Below are positions 24,234 through 59,438 of a stretch of DNA of 64,000 bases, in pieces; position 1 is the first letter of the stretch, and each line of letters opens with the position of its first letter. A model generated the notes under the pieces. It worked only from the letters and a program-made list of their open reading frames with translations, had not been told where the DNA came from and made no database searches. The DNA is from Flaccisagitta enflata. Lineage: Eukaryota > Chaetognatha > Sagittoidea > Aphragmophora. The position numbers were made by a program, and so were the translations under genes. The stretch spans positions 42,036,001 through 42,100,000 of the forward strand of contig OZ231126.1 in the NCBI GenBank assembly GCA_965153355.1, in the 5' to 3' direction.

Positions 24234-25190
24234 CAAGAAAAGATAAAAAAATGTAAGCAAGCTTTCATTAAAATCTTGATTTTCTTGTCTTTTTTGATGT
24301 GAATTGCATAGTTTAAATTACTTTTAAGGTCAGAATATGATAAATATATACACACCAAGTGTCTTTAAAGACAATTTGTCCATTAAAAGCATTCCTACAC
24401 CATTATTGTGCTGATAATGATGCAAAAAGTATGGTGAAACACTTAATTTTCCTTCAAAAATTCGCCGTCTTACTAACACCTCTCACAAAATTAGGCGAAC
24501 TGGGATAAGAACTTGTCCATAATTGCGTTTTTAAAGTTTAAAACATTAGTCCAGGTTAATGATAAGTTCAAAACATGTAATTCCCATGAGGGCTCTACGA
24601 AAAAATGTTAAAAAAATGTAACCCAATAGCTGAAAATAGCTTCATAAAATGATATCATGCAAATTTCTGGTTTAGTTGAGCTTCAAATTTGTTGCTATAA
24701 CTATTCTATTTCTCAAGGGGTTTTGGTATTTTTTTCAGCTGTCACTGACTATATCTTGGTACTGTTAACTCATTTTTGTCTGTTAGTGATACAATAATTT
24801 GAGAATTGATGTTTTCTTGCCTTTTTCATGATGAATTTAAAGATGTTTTTTTTTTGTCTTATCATCAAAAATTTCCTTGTCAAAATCAGTCAAAATCTTT
24901 CACTGGATTTTTGGCATAACACTTTCTGAGAGCTACTTACTTTCCCGGGTGCACAATTTCGCCCCGGTTTATAAAAATACTATATATTAGCTCCCTCTGT
25001 GTCAAATTTCAGCCCACTGAATGCATTATTTCTATCAATTTCGATCATTTTGCCAGTTCGTTTAATTATGTGAGAGGTTTTACCTATTTTAAATAGCGGA
25101 AGCTTATGTTCATCAAAAGCAGCTAACTGACATGAAAGATTGATAGACACAAAAAACGTGAGGAATTGCTCGACAGAACAAATGCATCCA
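24234..25190. other. AT-rich stretch without a supported gene
   Basis: Nothing recognised on either strand. Confidence 0.5.
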
Positions 25191-25285
25191 TTTTTAGGTG
25201 CGCCATAGCCCATAGCACCTCTATAAGAGACTCTGTCCGTCCGTCCGTCTGTCTTTCTCTCTGTCGGTTGGTTTCGCGTATACGC
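25191..25285 (-). mobile_element. Hairpin element, partial copy (GGTGC subfamily)
   Basis: TTTTTAGGTGCGCCATAGCC then AGCACCTCTATAAGAGAC and a GTCCGTCC core. The other end is not recognisable. Confidence 0.7.
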
Positions 25286-26240
25286 CCAAGTGAAAAATCG
25301 CAGAAAATGTTCAAAATCACATGAAAACTCATCTCGTTCATCCTTCATGTTCCTCGTCATTTTATCATATATTCAGCTGTGGTTAGGTCTGCTAGAGGTC
25401 GGAATAGGGCTAGGGTATACATTTAGGGATAGGTCTGATTGAGCTTAGGACAGGTCTGATAGTGATAGAGCTAGGGATGGGTCTGACATTGCCAGTGCTA
25501 GTACAAGTGCAGGTCAATTATTATTGGTCTCTGCAGCAAAATGAAAAACAACTTACTTGTATTTTTCTTTAATCTCTACATTTCATCTTTTTATCATTCT
25601 GTTCTGATTGAATTTCCCTATGACAAAAACTGGCGTCCAATATCAAGGACGTCAGATGACGTCCCTGGTGTCTGTCCCCATACATCGATGGACCCATCGG
25701 TGTGGCATTTGTGTTGGCAATGGCATCGGCAATGGAATAGGCATCGGAATTGGCATCGAGGTCGGCAAATTCAATTTGAGAAAAACGTGGATTGAGAGAA
25801 TTGGTTTGATCGAGATAAGACCAAGCACGCAAAATCCAAAGACAAAGGCCGGATAGAGGTTAAGAAATGTAGCAGATTTGCCAGGAATTTTCAAGTAGAA
25901 TAAAGAACCCCCATGAAAAAAACTGTGCGCGTATTCTACAGAATTTGTCTTTGAGTACGATCGCGAACAATGAGACTCAATATGTCACTTTGTCCGTCAG
26001 TCGGACCGTCGGTAGATCTGTCACATATGTCTTCTAGGGTCAATAGATTTTTTTTTTTTTGTAAATTTTCAACTTCATTTCTATTGCGATTTGTTTTATT
26101 CGTCATTCATAAAACTATTTACGCAGGTAAAGTTGTTCTCAGAAACTTGTTTTGACAACCACTCGCCTCAGACGGAAGACTTATGGACCGAAACACAGAC
26201 ACAGTACAAAGTGTCGCATATACAAAACAACAGATAGATA
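25286..26240. other. Stretch with short degenerate repeats
   Basis: GGTCTGATAGxGATAGGGCTAGG-type copies at 25380-25500, GGCATCGGCAATGG-type copies at 25720-25765, and a degraded GTCCGTCAGTCGGACCGTCGG core near 25990. No gene supported. Confidence 0.5.
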
Positions 26241-26853
26241 ACGGGTGGTCAAAAAAAAAGTGACTAAGCTAGAATTTTTTCCAAAAAATTTGAAATTTTT
26301 TTTATGAGTTTATATTTTGAAAATGAAGTTAAGTGTGTATAAAAATATTTTTTTTTCAATTTTGTAAAACAAATATTTATATAAAAAAAAATAAAATGTT
26401 TGCATAAATCAGTTTTAACAAATATGTTTATTAGCTCCCGTCTGAAATAAATGCAAATATTTTTAAGCCTCCAAGCTTTTGTTTAATAGATTTGAGTAGA
26501 AAAGAAAAGGATGTTTTTTAGAAGTATCTTTTGTTTTGTTATATGTTTGTATTTTCATAATTTTTCTCAGGTTTTTTATTAGTTTTTGAGTCGTCCTTAA
26601 CTATAAATAGGGAATCTATAAAAAAATTTTATTCTTTTTAAAAAAAAAATTTCATCAAAAATCAAGGCGGTCCAAAATTAAAATCAGTTTATTGTAAATA
26701 ATTTGAAATATACAGAAAATGTACAAAAATCATAATAATGAAAAAAATTCTCCTGCACCATATCTTGTTGGCAAAAAAAGAAATTTTTCTCTAAACATTT
26801 TTTTACAAAAGATATGAGAAAATGAAAAAGTCACTTTTTTTTTGACCACCCGT
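26241..26853. mobile_element. TA-flanked MITE, 613 bp
   Basis: Perfect 25-base terminal inverted repeats (ACGGGTGGTC, nine A, GTGACT) flanked by TA at 26239-26240 and 26854-26855. Interior is AT-rich with no coding capacity, as expected for a non-autonomous Tc1/mariner-type element. Confidence 0.9.
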
Positions 26854-27034
26854 TACATGAGATAGTTGTAAAAGTAATTGTAGAACGTAACCGTTTTTTT
26901 TAAAGTTTGAGTAGTGGTGATGTCCAACTTAGAGAAAAACGGCTTGTTTCCTCTCTCTCATAGCAACCAACTCTTTGCCAGGACGGTAAAGACTAAGCAA
27001 ATGTTTCTTGGACCAACATCACAAGTTTGCTTTA

Positions 27035-27622
27035 TTTAGTCGCGTGCTACGCGACTCTATAAGCCACTTTTCGGACAGTCCGTCGGTCCGTCCATCCGTC
27101 CGTCCATCACAAAACTGTTTAAAAGGAGTTTAATACAAAATAAAGTCATTTTAAATGTTTTTATATATTTAAGGCATTCATAAGCCACTATAAGCCTTTT
27201 TAAAAGTATAAGCCACTTTTTGGTTGGTCAGATGGTCTGTAAGTCCATCCGTCCATCTGTCACAATTTGTGACAGATGTGACTCACAAAGTTGTTAAAGG
27301 GCGTTTCTCCCAATCAAAATACATTTTAAATGTTTTTGAATGTTTTCATGTCATTCATAAACCTCTGTCAGCCACTTTTATACTCTATGAGTCATTTTTT
27401 GGTTTGTCTGTCTATCCGTCCTTCTGTCCATCTGTACGTTAGTTTGTCACAAAGTTGTTTTTAGGGCCTTTTGCTGTCTTTTTTAGTTTTTTTTTAACAA
27501 TTGACAAGAATCTTTTACAAGTACAGAGCTAGTTCAAAGGTCTTTTTAAAAGTTTATCTGTCTGTCTGCCTGACTTTTTTTAAAAGTGCCGACGCACGCG
27601 ACTAAGGTCTGATGACCTTGTT
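27035..27622 (-). mobile_element. Hairpin element with internally expanded core
   Basis: Start TTTAGTCGCGTGCTACGCGA, end CGCACGCGACTAAGG...GACCTTGTTTT. Inside, a unit of about 150 bases (CATAAGCCACTTTT, GTCCATCCGTCC core, TTTAAATGTTTTTxAATG) is repeated about three times. Confidence 0.75.
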
Positions 27623-27738
27623 TTCTCCGAAATTCGATGAAACGGAAACGAGGTCAAAACTCAAAAGCATGGATAAAAAAAGCCGAAATGACGACCAACC
27701 ACAGGGTCAACAAAACAACTTGATGGAAACCTCGTTTT

Positions 27739-27960
<222 letters not shown>

Positions 27961-28060
27961 GAGAGATAGACAGAGACAAAGGGACCCTCATAGAGACAGA
28001 CAGCGGGACAGACAGAAGGACAGGCCAAGGGACAGAGACAGAAAGAGAAACAAAGGAACA

Positions 28061-28615
28061 GAATGAAAAGAACATTTAATCAACATTCGATTAGATGAAC
28101 GGCATGCTCTCTGGGATTTCTCTCACCTACCCCCCCTATACTTTCTCCTCACCATTCTCCACCACTTCCCCCTTTCAAGACTAACCATCGCGATTAGCGA
28201 CGTGATATATCATGTTTTATCCTCTGTTCTCCCGTACAACAGTTGAAATGCAGCGCGAAATGAGGGAGTGAAGAAACACCCGTCGTCGTACCATGGAATG
28301 TGAGTGGGAGAGCAAACGGAATACGGAATAAGCCGATAACGGATTCCGATTTCGATCAGCGGCGCGGCGCGGCGCGGCGCGGCACAGCTAAGGTGGAGTA
28401 GGTGGAGTAACAAGTGGCACTGTGAAAAAGAAGGTGATGGAGTTAAAGCAGCCTGATGGAGGAGAAAGTTAGGTGGCGGAAGGGAAGGCATCAAGGCGGA
28501 AGGGAGAGCAGCATGGCGGGGGAGTCTGTCTTTCTTTCATTTTTAACTTTCTTTCGTTGTTTCTTTCAAACACAGAAGCTCTGTATCAATTTGAATAGAT
28601 GTTTCTTAATTTCTT
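28061..28615. other. Stretch without a supported gene
   Basis: Includes four perfect GGCGC units (28362-28382) and GGCGGAAGGGA copies near 28475-28505. Confidence 0.5.
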
Positions 28616-28616
28616 T

Positions 28617-28622
28617 CTTATT

Positions 28623-28673
<51 letters not shown>

Positions 28674-28674
28674 C

Positions 28675-28725
<51 letters not shown>

Positions 28726-28735
28726 CTCTTTCATT
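28617..28735. repeat. (TTTC)n microsatellite within a local duplication
   Basis: About 28 TTTC units. Flanking sequence CATTTTTAACTTTCTTTCGTTG occurs on both sides (28540 and 28733), quoted here in part, so the array sits inside a direct duplication. Confidence 0.9.
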
Positions 28736-28777
28736 TTTAACTTTCTTTCGTTGTCTCTTTAAAACACAGCAGCTTTG

Positions 28778-28818
28778 TACCAGTAATGGTGATTGTCGCC
28801 GTGAGGAAAAAAGTCATA
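28778..28818 (+). repeat. Dispersed repeat R1, diverged copy 3
   Basis: TACCAGTAATGGTGATTG...CGCCGTGAGGAAAAAAGTC resembles the other two copies. Confidence 0.5.
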
Positions 28819-29040
28819 AGCATTAGTCACTTTTCACCAAGCTTTCGTTTTCAGTCACTGCAAATTTTTGTATCTGGTGCTCAAACGCAATGAAAATGTT
28901 CATTCATCTATTGCATTTAAATCCCTTTTAAACTTTCAAATGTCTGTCATTCGCACGCGTGACAGGTTTTTCGTGGGTCAAGCGTAGTGGCGTCCCGTCA
29001 AGCTTCCATTTTTGCAGCGGCCAACGTTGACTATGAAGCG

Positions 29041-29203
29041 TTTTTAGTGCGGACACGTCCGTCCGTCCGTCCGTCCGTCCGTCCGTTACGCCTCTTCTTA
29101 TATTACTTAGATGACGCATCGAGTTGCCCGCCTCGGCTTGTTCGCATTACTGCTCCTGCCAAACCGTCCGCGACTGGATTGCCGTGTACATCCGGCCTTA
29201 TTT
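29041..29203 (-). mobile_element. Hairpin element copy
   Basis: TTTTTAGTGCGGACACGTCC, GTCC core, TTACGCCTCTTCTTATATTAC, CTGCTCCTGCCAAACCGTCC, GCGACTGG, TACATCCGGCCTTATTT. A degraded core also lies at 29478-29515. Confidence 0.85.
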
Positions 29204-29768
29204 TTTCTCTCTTTTATACGTTTTTTTTCGTCATCTCTATCCAAAAAATTGTGCAGAAAAATGGACAGTTGGACGGACGCAGCGAATGTCCAACCAACAT
29301 CATCGTTGACGTTATCGTATACCCTTGATCTGTTTCTAAAGCGTTTCGAAAATATTTGTATTTGGCAACTCAACAGCTCCAGGGCGCTCTTCACGGGGTG
29401 AATCTTAAATGTTGCCTGAACTTTAAGAAGATTATATTCTATATATTTTATTCATTTTTTCTTTTGTCGCTCCTTGAATCCGTCCGTCCGTTCGTCCGTC
29501 GGTCTGTTACGCCTCCTGAAAAATCGCGTCTCTCAACTGTTTTTGGCGAGATCCGATACTGAACTTAACCATCGATACACACATATTTCTTAGTAGCTCC
29601 TTTGACTCTTTTGTCAGATATCCAGGCAGTTTGTTTGTCGTTGCGTGGCGCCCAATCGCGCGTCCAAAGACCCCGCTCAACTAACTCTTACGCGCGCGCG
29701 AACACCGTACAAACACTATAAAAAAAGGCAGTTAATTTATGGCTAAGATAAATGCTACTCGTACGCAT
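29204..29768. other. Stretch without a supported gene
   Basis: Only a degenerate GTCCGTCCGTTCGTCCGTCGG core near 29480 was seen. Confidence 0.5.
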
Positions 29769-29875
<107 letters not shown>

Positions 29876-30361
29876 TGAGAGCGGGCGCGTAGAACGTCTG
29901 GGGAACGACTATTTGCTTTCTAATTTAGCACAAGCGCAGACTGGTACCACCACGACAATTTAGTGGAACATGCGCTCTCACTAAAAGTCTCAATGCATCC
30001 CGTTTTGCTTTAACTCTGCCCTTTAGAACTGCGCTTGAGTGATTTTGTTCGGAATGGGATGGAAGACCAAAATTGTCTCTCCCATTCTCTCTGCTGCTAT
30101 GTTCTATGGTCATTAGCGTCATCGTTCAACCAAAACGAGACATGAGAAAAACAAAATACAAGACGATAACCTTTCAATTTAAGAGCGCTTCGACGCCGCT
30201 CGTTCAATCTAGTTCCGATACTTTCATGTCGGTCGTTGAACGGGGTTTGTGGCTTTAAGAATCAAGCAGCAAACGGGTTTAAAAGCCCCAAATACAGTAT
30301 GTAACGCGGGGTTACAACATCGCCACGGGTTGAGAGGTGTACGGTCACTCAGAGTCTCGGT

Positions 30362-30487
<126 letters not shown>

Positions 30488-30780
30488 TCCCCGTAAAACG
30501 GTGGGTTGATAAATGAACCATCGGCTCTGGACAAGGGAAGCGATGACGTGGAACGGTAAAGATAAGCGGTTCTGCCCCCACCCCCCCCCCCTTCCTCCCT
30601 TCAAAAAAAGAGAAAAAGTTGCTCTGGGCCAAGTGAAGAAAAAAAAAGCTGTCCCAGGCATTGGCGCCAAAATAGGCGCAGCAACTTTTGGGAGCCTGAA
30701 ATAGATTCCTTTCTCTTTTAGCTTTTCTTTACTGAGACGATTTTTTTCATTCAAAGTTTTTCTTCTTTATTTTCCTTTCC

Positions 30781-30896
30781 TTTTTAGGTGCACCAATGCA
30801 CCTCCATAACTGGCTGTGTCTGTCGGTTGGTTGGTCGGTAACGCTAACATGTGACAATCCACAAGGCACATCATATTGGCTCACTTGGTCTTGTTT
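30781..30896 (-). mobile_element. Hairpin element, GGTGC subfamily
   Basis: TTTTTAGGTGCACCAATGCA, CCTCCATAACTGGC, GGTTGGTTGGTCGG core, GACAATCCAC and TTGGTCTTGTTTTT. A mutated relative of 15946-16061. Confidence 0.85.
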
Positions 30897-31587
30897 TTCA
30901 GCCTTGTTTTAAGATGCGTCTACGAATCTCGAGAAGAGGCTTTGTTGGTCCATAAATCCGGCCAAACATTCATATGTTAGGCCCTTATCAAAAATGGTTT
31001 GAAGGTGCTTTTTGTAGGTCAGTCATCTTTAATTGTAACATTTGTTTGTCATTTTATGTATATTGGTCCACATTATACTAATGAGGTATAAAGTCAAGCT
31101 GATAATTTTGTCAGGTAAGTATTTTGTTAAGGATAGTTGTGAAGTAAACACCATTGAAAGCTTGCAAAACTTTCATCCTTTGTACAATAGAGAATTCTAG
31201 CCTTCCTTGTAAAGGCAATGCTGTTTCAACTTTTATGTGATAAAATCATATTGCATCAGACCAGCTAGTGATGTTGATCACAGGATATGGACACATCGTC
31301 GTTCCCCCTGTTCCTTGTTGCTTCCTTTATGCAAAAGAGCAGAAAAGTCATTTGTCTTCTCCCTTCTTGGCGCCTGCCATTTGTTGTAAGCGCGTTTTGC
31401 GACACTTTCTCTTTGACTGTCGTCTTGACTGTGTGGAAGCCATTGTCTGCTAATGTTAGGAATTGTTCGTCTGTCTCAGCTTCTATCTCTAGCCTTTTGT
31501 CTGACTTTACCTGACTCTTGTCTGTCCTTTTTGTGTTCCACGATAGTGGAACACTAAATATTGGGAGTTTCTCCGTCTGTGTGTACC

Positions 31588-31660
31588 TATGAAAGTTGGA
31601 CAACATTACTACTCAACCCACTTTACTTAAGGATGAGAGCCTTTGGAGCTCTCACTGGTG
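31588..31660 (+). repeat. 73-bp direct repeat, left copy
   Basis: ATGAAAGTTGGACAACATTA...GAGCTCTCACTGGTGT is repeated nearly exactly at 32155-32226. A piece of it (GTTGGACAACATCACTACTC) also occurs at 6968. Confidence 0.9.
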
Positions 31661-32154
31661 TTTAATCCGGACCCATCACAACTATCCTTAGTAGTCAAAA
31701 TAACTAAGTCTATCTTATCATTATCATGAAATAATATAAGACAACAATCCAACCAGAAAGAAAAGATCCATAATTTTAACCTGTTTGCTACAAGTGCCAT
31801 TGACATGAAAGAGTACCAGATGATTGTGCTGAACTGTGGAGGCGTAGTCCCTCACATCCATCTGATCTTCCCATTGTAAAAGGTTCATGCAACCCACAAC
31901 CTAAAATCAAAACCCTTTCCACTGAATGAGACCATTCCCTCAAACATTCCATGTCAACCCAAAAAAAAAAAATGCAAAGTAGTTAACACATCCCTATTAT
32001 TTATAGCAAACAAATTACCAAATGATGATATAGCTATCCTAGGATAATCTAGATCTCAAAGGCAATGTTGTTAAAAACCATACCATTAGAGGCAAGAATC
32101 GAGAATCAACCATATGGGACCGCCGGCATTCTATACCATGGTACTGAAATATAT
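31661..32154. other. Unique AT-rich segment between direct repeats
   Basis: About 500 bases; no gene or terminal-repeat signals such as a primer-binding site were seen. Confidence 0.5.
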
Positions 32155-32226
32155 GAAAGTTGGACAACATTACTACTCAACCCACTTTACTTAAGGATGA
32201 GAGCCTTTGGAGCTCTCACTGGTGTC
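32155..32226 (+). repeat. 73-bp direct repeat, right copy
   Basis: Matches 31588-31660 and directly precedes the 29-bp minisatellite. Confidence 0.9.
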
Positions 32227-33352
32227 ACGCAACCTAATTTTCTCCAATGTATGTCACACAGCCCAGAATTCTCCGATATATGTCACACCACCCAGTTTTC
32301 TCCGATGTATGTCACACAGTCCAGAATTCTCCGATATATGTCACACCACACAGTTTTCTCCGATGTATGTCACACAGTCCAGAATTCTCTGATGTATGTC
32401 ACAGCACCCAGTTTTCTCCGATGTATGTCACAGAGTTTAGAATTTTCCGATGTATGTCACATAGAACAGAATTCTCCGATGTATGTCACACCACCCAGTT
32501 TTCTCCAATGTATGTCACACAGTCCAGAATTCTCTGATGTATGTCACACCACCCAGTTTTTTTTTTTATGTATGTCACACAGCCCAAAATTCTCCGATGT
32601 ATGTCACACCACCCAGTTTTCTCCAATGTATGTCACACAGCCCAGAATTCTCCAATGTATGTCACACAGCCCAGATTTTTCCAATGTATATCACACCACC
32701 CAGTTTTCTCTGGTGTATGTCACACAGCCCAGAATTCTCCGATGTATGTCACACCACCCAGTTTTCTCCGATGTATGTCACACAGACCAGAATTCTCCAA
32801 TGTATGTCACATCACCCAGTTTTCTCCGATGTATGTCACACAGCCCAGAATTCTCTGATGTATGTCACACCACCCAGTTTTCTCCGATGTATGTCACAAA
32901 GCCCAGAATTCTCCGATGTATGTCACACCACCTAGTTTTCTCCGATGTATGTCACACAGTCAAGAATTCTCCGATGTATGTCACACCACTCAGTTTTCTC
33001 ACACAGCCCTAAATTTTATAATGTATGTCACATCACCCAGTTTTCTTCAATGTATGTCATACAGCCGAGCATTCTCCAATGTATGTCACAACACCCAGTT
33101 TTCTCCAATGTATGTCACACCACCCAGTTTTCTCCTATGTATGTCACAAAGCCCAGAATCCTCCAATGTATGTCACACCACCCAGTTTTCTCCAATGTAT
33201 GTCACACAGCCCAGAAATCTCCGATGTATGTCACACAGCCAATGTATGTCACACAGCCCTGTATTCTTTGATGTATATCATACCACCTAGTTTGTTCTTA
33301 TGTATGTCACACAGCCCTGTATTTTACAATGTATGTCACACAACCCCGCTTT
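32227..33352. repeat. 29-bp minisatellite, two alternating unit types
   Basis: About 38 units sharing GATGTATGTCACAC and alternating between CACCCAGTTTTCTCC and AGCCCAGAATTCTCC tails, so the higher-order period is 58. The unit has no stop in any plus frame, which produces a spurious 315-codon frame. Confidence 0.95.
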
Positions 33353-33605
33353 CTCCACACACATACACACACTTATGACGCACTGAAAATTACCATAGAA
33401 TTTGCTACCCGAGCTAGATAAATCATGAAATTTATAAAATGAAATTTAATGATAATTTTTGTTTTTATGTTTTCAATTAAACTGTCAACAGCCATATTTT
33501 GCATGAATTGACTTACATATGCCAGTTTAAAACTCCAATTCTTTAATTTTGAGCTAAAAAAATATGCGAAATACAATAAAAAATTTCTTTTGTCGATTTA
33601 CCATG

Positions 33606-33754
33606 GCTCATTGAAAATTTTAAATTTGCATAGAAAATCAAAATATCAACAAAACAAGAACATAGCGCGATTCCTATAACATATGCTGAGGGCGCTATGT
33701 TCTTATTTTAATGATATTTGGATTTTTTATGCAAATTTAAAATTTTCAATGAGC
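33606..33754. mobile_element. Small foldback element (145-bp class), copy 2
   Basis: Arms GCTCATTGAAAATTTTAAAT and its exact complement, then TTGCATAGAAAAT, with an inner stem GAACATAGCGC / GCGCTATGTTC. 149 bp. Confidence 0.87.
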
Positions 33755-33995
33755 AGTTACTGAAATGATTGTCATCATTTTTTCCACTTTTCAGTCTCAT
33801 TAGAATCGAATTTCCTTAAATCTTTTTGCATTTTTGTCATTGGACAGTGACAGTTCGATTTCCTCATGGAAGTTTATACATTTCAATACAAAAAAATAAA
33901 CACAAGCATTGACGTAAGCAAAAGTAGTGAAGTGAATGGTAACTTTGTCCTCTGGGTAAATTCCTCTTACTTTAATTTCAGTGCGTCTTATGCAC

Positions 33996-34004
<9 letters not shown>

Positions 34005-34078
<74 letters not shown>

Positions 34079-34080
34079 CA
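34005..34080. repeat. (AC)n microsatellite
   Basis: AC units with TA and AA interruptions; runs straight into the 22-bp minisatellite. Confidence 0.97.
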
Positions 34081-34278
34081 GGCGACAGTGGGACTGCCCA
34101 TAGACGGCAGTGGGACCACCCACAGGTGACAGTGGGACCACCCACAGGCGGCAGGGGGGCCGCCCACAGGCGGTAGTGGGACCTCCCACAGGCGGCAGTG
34201 GGACCGCCCACAGGCGGAAGTGAGTCCGCCCATAGGCGGCAGTGAGGTCGCCCATGGATGGTAGTTAGGCCGCCCACA
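34081..34278. repeat. 22-bp minisatellite (GGCGGCAGTGGGACCGCCCACA)
   Basis: About nine units; each contains the inverted pair GGCGG...CCGCC, so single strands can form repeated hairpins. Unit quoted in the title is 22 bases and is shortened here to GGCAGTGGGACCGCCC. Confidence 0.9.
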
Positions 34279-34323
34279 CGCGGCCATTATCTACAACTCA
34301 GATTTGTCTGGTTATTATTAACT

Positions 34324-34922
34324 ATGGCAAAAATAAAAAAGACAGTGATTTTCAAAGTGGCACTACAAGGCCATTTTTTGGAATAACTTCAAATCCTTTT
34401 AGGTGGTAGTAGTATGACAAATTCGTGATTCAGCTAAAAAATCAGAACTCAAAAAAGTTGATTTTTGTGGCTGTAGCGACAATTTTTGCATAATTTGTCA
34501 AATGATGATTCGCCGATGGCATATGATTGTCACTTGACATACAATTGTAACTGCAAGCTTATTTCTTTAAGCAGCATCCAAAATCTTCTCAGGCGTTCAT
34601 AGTTAGTTCATTTTGTGACTCAGCAAAAAAATCAGAACTCAAAAAAGTTCATTTTTGTACCTGTAGCATCAATTTTTGTAAAAGTTTTCAAAATGAATTT
34701 TCTAAAAGTTGTAAATATGGAGTTTTTTTTCCTTTCATTAATTTCTGATGTTTTTTCACAAAAAATGATGCTACGGGCTCAAAAATTAACTTTTTAGAGT
34801 GCTGATTTTTTTGCTGAGTAGGTAATTTGATTTACTATTACTACCTAAAAGGATTTTAACCAGATCAAAAAAATGAGTGCGTAGGAGTATATTAAAATTA
34901 CTGTCTTTTTTTTCTTTGCCAT
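34324..34922. mobile_element. Foldback element, 599 bp
   Basis: Imperfect arms of about 160 bases: ATGGCAAAAATAAAAAAGAC with TTTTCTTTGCCAT at the other end, and AATCCTTTTAGGTGGTAGTA with its complement near 34840. GGTTATTA occurs just outside both ends (34303 and 34924), a possible 8-bp target duplication. Confidence 0.7.
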
Positions 34923-35251
34923 GGTTATTAGATTTGTGTTATGAATTATTGCCTTTCTTTTTCACGCCAAAACAAGTTTTCGTGGAACACAAAATGGCGA
35001 ACGCCACTAGTTTTTTTACTTTTTAATCTCGTGGGCGTGTGTCTGCATCTGTCCGAGGCTAATATGATTATTTCTATTTGCCTCTGTTTTTATTTGTTTG
35101 ATGTATTGTTTTTGTTTGTCTGTATTTCACTCTCATAATTTGTATAGATCTGTCTTTTTGTTTTTCAGTCTTTCTACCAGTCAGTCTGTCTGACTTCCTG
35201 CTTGTCGGTCTGTTGATGTCTATTTTTCCGTCTGTCTGTTTCTCACTCTCT

Positions 35252-35850
<599 letters not shown>

Positions 35851-35997
35851 GTTAGGTGAAATTATATCACGGCCTCAGTACACAAAATTTTGCATTTTTA
35901 AGAACATGGCCCTTTTTTTATATGTTTTTAAAAAAAGGCCATGTTTTTAGAAATGCAAATTTTTTTATTTCTATGCAATGATATAATTTCACCTAAC
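35851..35997. mobile_element. Small foldback element (145-bp class), copy 3
   Basis: Arms GTTAGGTGAAATTATATCA and exact complement, then (on minus) TTGCATAGAAAT, with an inner stem AACATGGCC / GGCCATGTT. 147 bp. Confidence 0.85.
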
Positions 35998-36204
35998 AGG
36001 AGTGAGATAACAAAGTATGATTTTCTTTAAAAAATCTTCTTTTTTCGACCTTTTTTCAATATATTATTTATATCAAATCTGTATTTCAGAGATTGTCTAT
36101 GCAAAAAATTAATGTTTAACACTTTGAAAATGTTTTTTCCTTAAAAAAAAAATCATAAAAGAACAACATTAAAAATTTCTAAAAAATTGTAATGACGCAT
36201 GAAA

Positions 36205-36395
36205 TTTCTTCTTCCCGTACACTGCGTCATAACTGGCTGTTTGCGTCGGTCTGTCTGTCGGTAACGCACTTTACTGGCCTACTTGGCCTTGTTAAGTGCG
36301 ACGGTTGGTTGGTCAATTGGTCGAACGGTAACACCTTCGTTCGACGATTCACACAGCGCACATATTGGCCTACTCGGCATTGTTCGATACAGTTT
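36205..36395 (-). mobile_element. Two tandem hairpin-element remnants
   Basis: CATAACTGGCTG...GTCGGTAACGCAC...GGCCTACTTGGCCTTGTT, then AAGTGCGACGGTTGGTTGG...CGTTCGACGATTCACACAGCGCAC...GGCCTACTCGGCATTGTT. Confidence 0.65.
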
Positions 36396-36944
36396 CGGTC
36401 TAGCCAGCGCCCAGCAGGCATCTTCCATCAGTCTATCAATTGATGGAAGGTATTCAGCGTGGTTCTTCACTCACTACACAAAGATTGATAAGTTAGAATA
36501 GTTAATTTAACAATCCGTAGGCCCGAATGGAGTTTCACCGTTGACCAAAAGAGATCTTGAAATCTTCGCTTCCCCCCCCCCTCCCCCCTTTCAACGCATT
36601 GAATCTATGCTTTTCTTCTTCTTTTTGTTCTTCTTTTTGTTAGAATCTCAAATACTCTTTGATATGGTCCCCACGTCAATTCTTTGTTTTCTCTTAGCCC
36701 TTCTTTAAAGCGAATCTTCTCAATCTGTTTTCTCTTAGCAAACACTGAAAATCGTTCTCATTGTGGAATTTTCATGCAAATATTTGCGTCGGTCCATCTG
36801 CCAGTCAGGCATTATCACTCTGTCCCGGTATTGCTATCCAGCGACCAGTAATAAGTTTCATACGTTTTTAACAACGCAAGAGGTAGAGTGAAACACATCG
36901 ACGATTTATGTAAAGCAAAAAAGGTAACACGAATAATTAATAGG
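36396..36944. other. Stretch without a supported gene
   Basis: Small inverted pair CTTCCATCAxxCTATCAATTGATGGAAG near 36421-36450; otherwise nothing. Confidence 0.5.
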
Positions 36945-37060
36945 CTTTTAGATGCATCCTGACATCTCTACAAGTGGCTCTGTCCATCTGTCCATCCGTC
37001 CGTTAATACGTCAGTATGTCCGTCCGTATGTCCATTACGCCAGTACGAAAAAAAACACAT
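36945..37060 (-). mobile_element. Hairpin element, AGATG subfamily (partial)
   Basis: TTTTAGATGCATCCTGACAT, CTCTACAAGTGGC, then a GTCCATCCGTCC core. Stem AGATG/CATCT replaces the usual AGTCGCG/CGCGACT. Confidence 0.6.
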
Positions 37061-37343
37061 TTCTTAGTACGTGTTTTGTGAGGCTCCTTTGATTGTTTTG
37101 TCAAAGATTTGAATGGGCTTTCTGTCCAACCATCCATATCTCTTCCAACTTAGTTCCACGTATCTAGCACACCCAGCACGAAATTCACTTTACGCACAGA
37201 CACAGTCAGGACGCGTCGTTGCCGGATCGGACTTGTATTTCGATTAATTCGTGAGCAAGTTGTAGAACATATACCAATACATACGTTAATGAATATTTGT
37301 TATTGCATGGAATAAATGCACAATAGCATTGATACTTATTTAA

Positions 37344-59438
<22,095 letters not shown>

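Noticed and set aside
31265-31606. 113-codon minus-strand frame with balanced composition
   Set aside because: No splice context, no recognised domain, overlaps the 73-bp direct repeat, and opposing plus frames are also open.
31588-32226. Short LTR pair (TRIM-like) made of the 73-bp direct repeats
   Set aside because: No TG...CA ends, no primer-binding site or polypurine tract; a local duplication is simpler.
32065-33012. 315-codon open frame on plus
   Set aside because: The 29-bp minisatellite unit lacks stops in every plus frame, so openness carries no coding information.
32227-33352. CRISPR-like array
   Set aside because: Units are contiguous without unique spacers, in a eukaryotic setting; it is a minisatellite.
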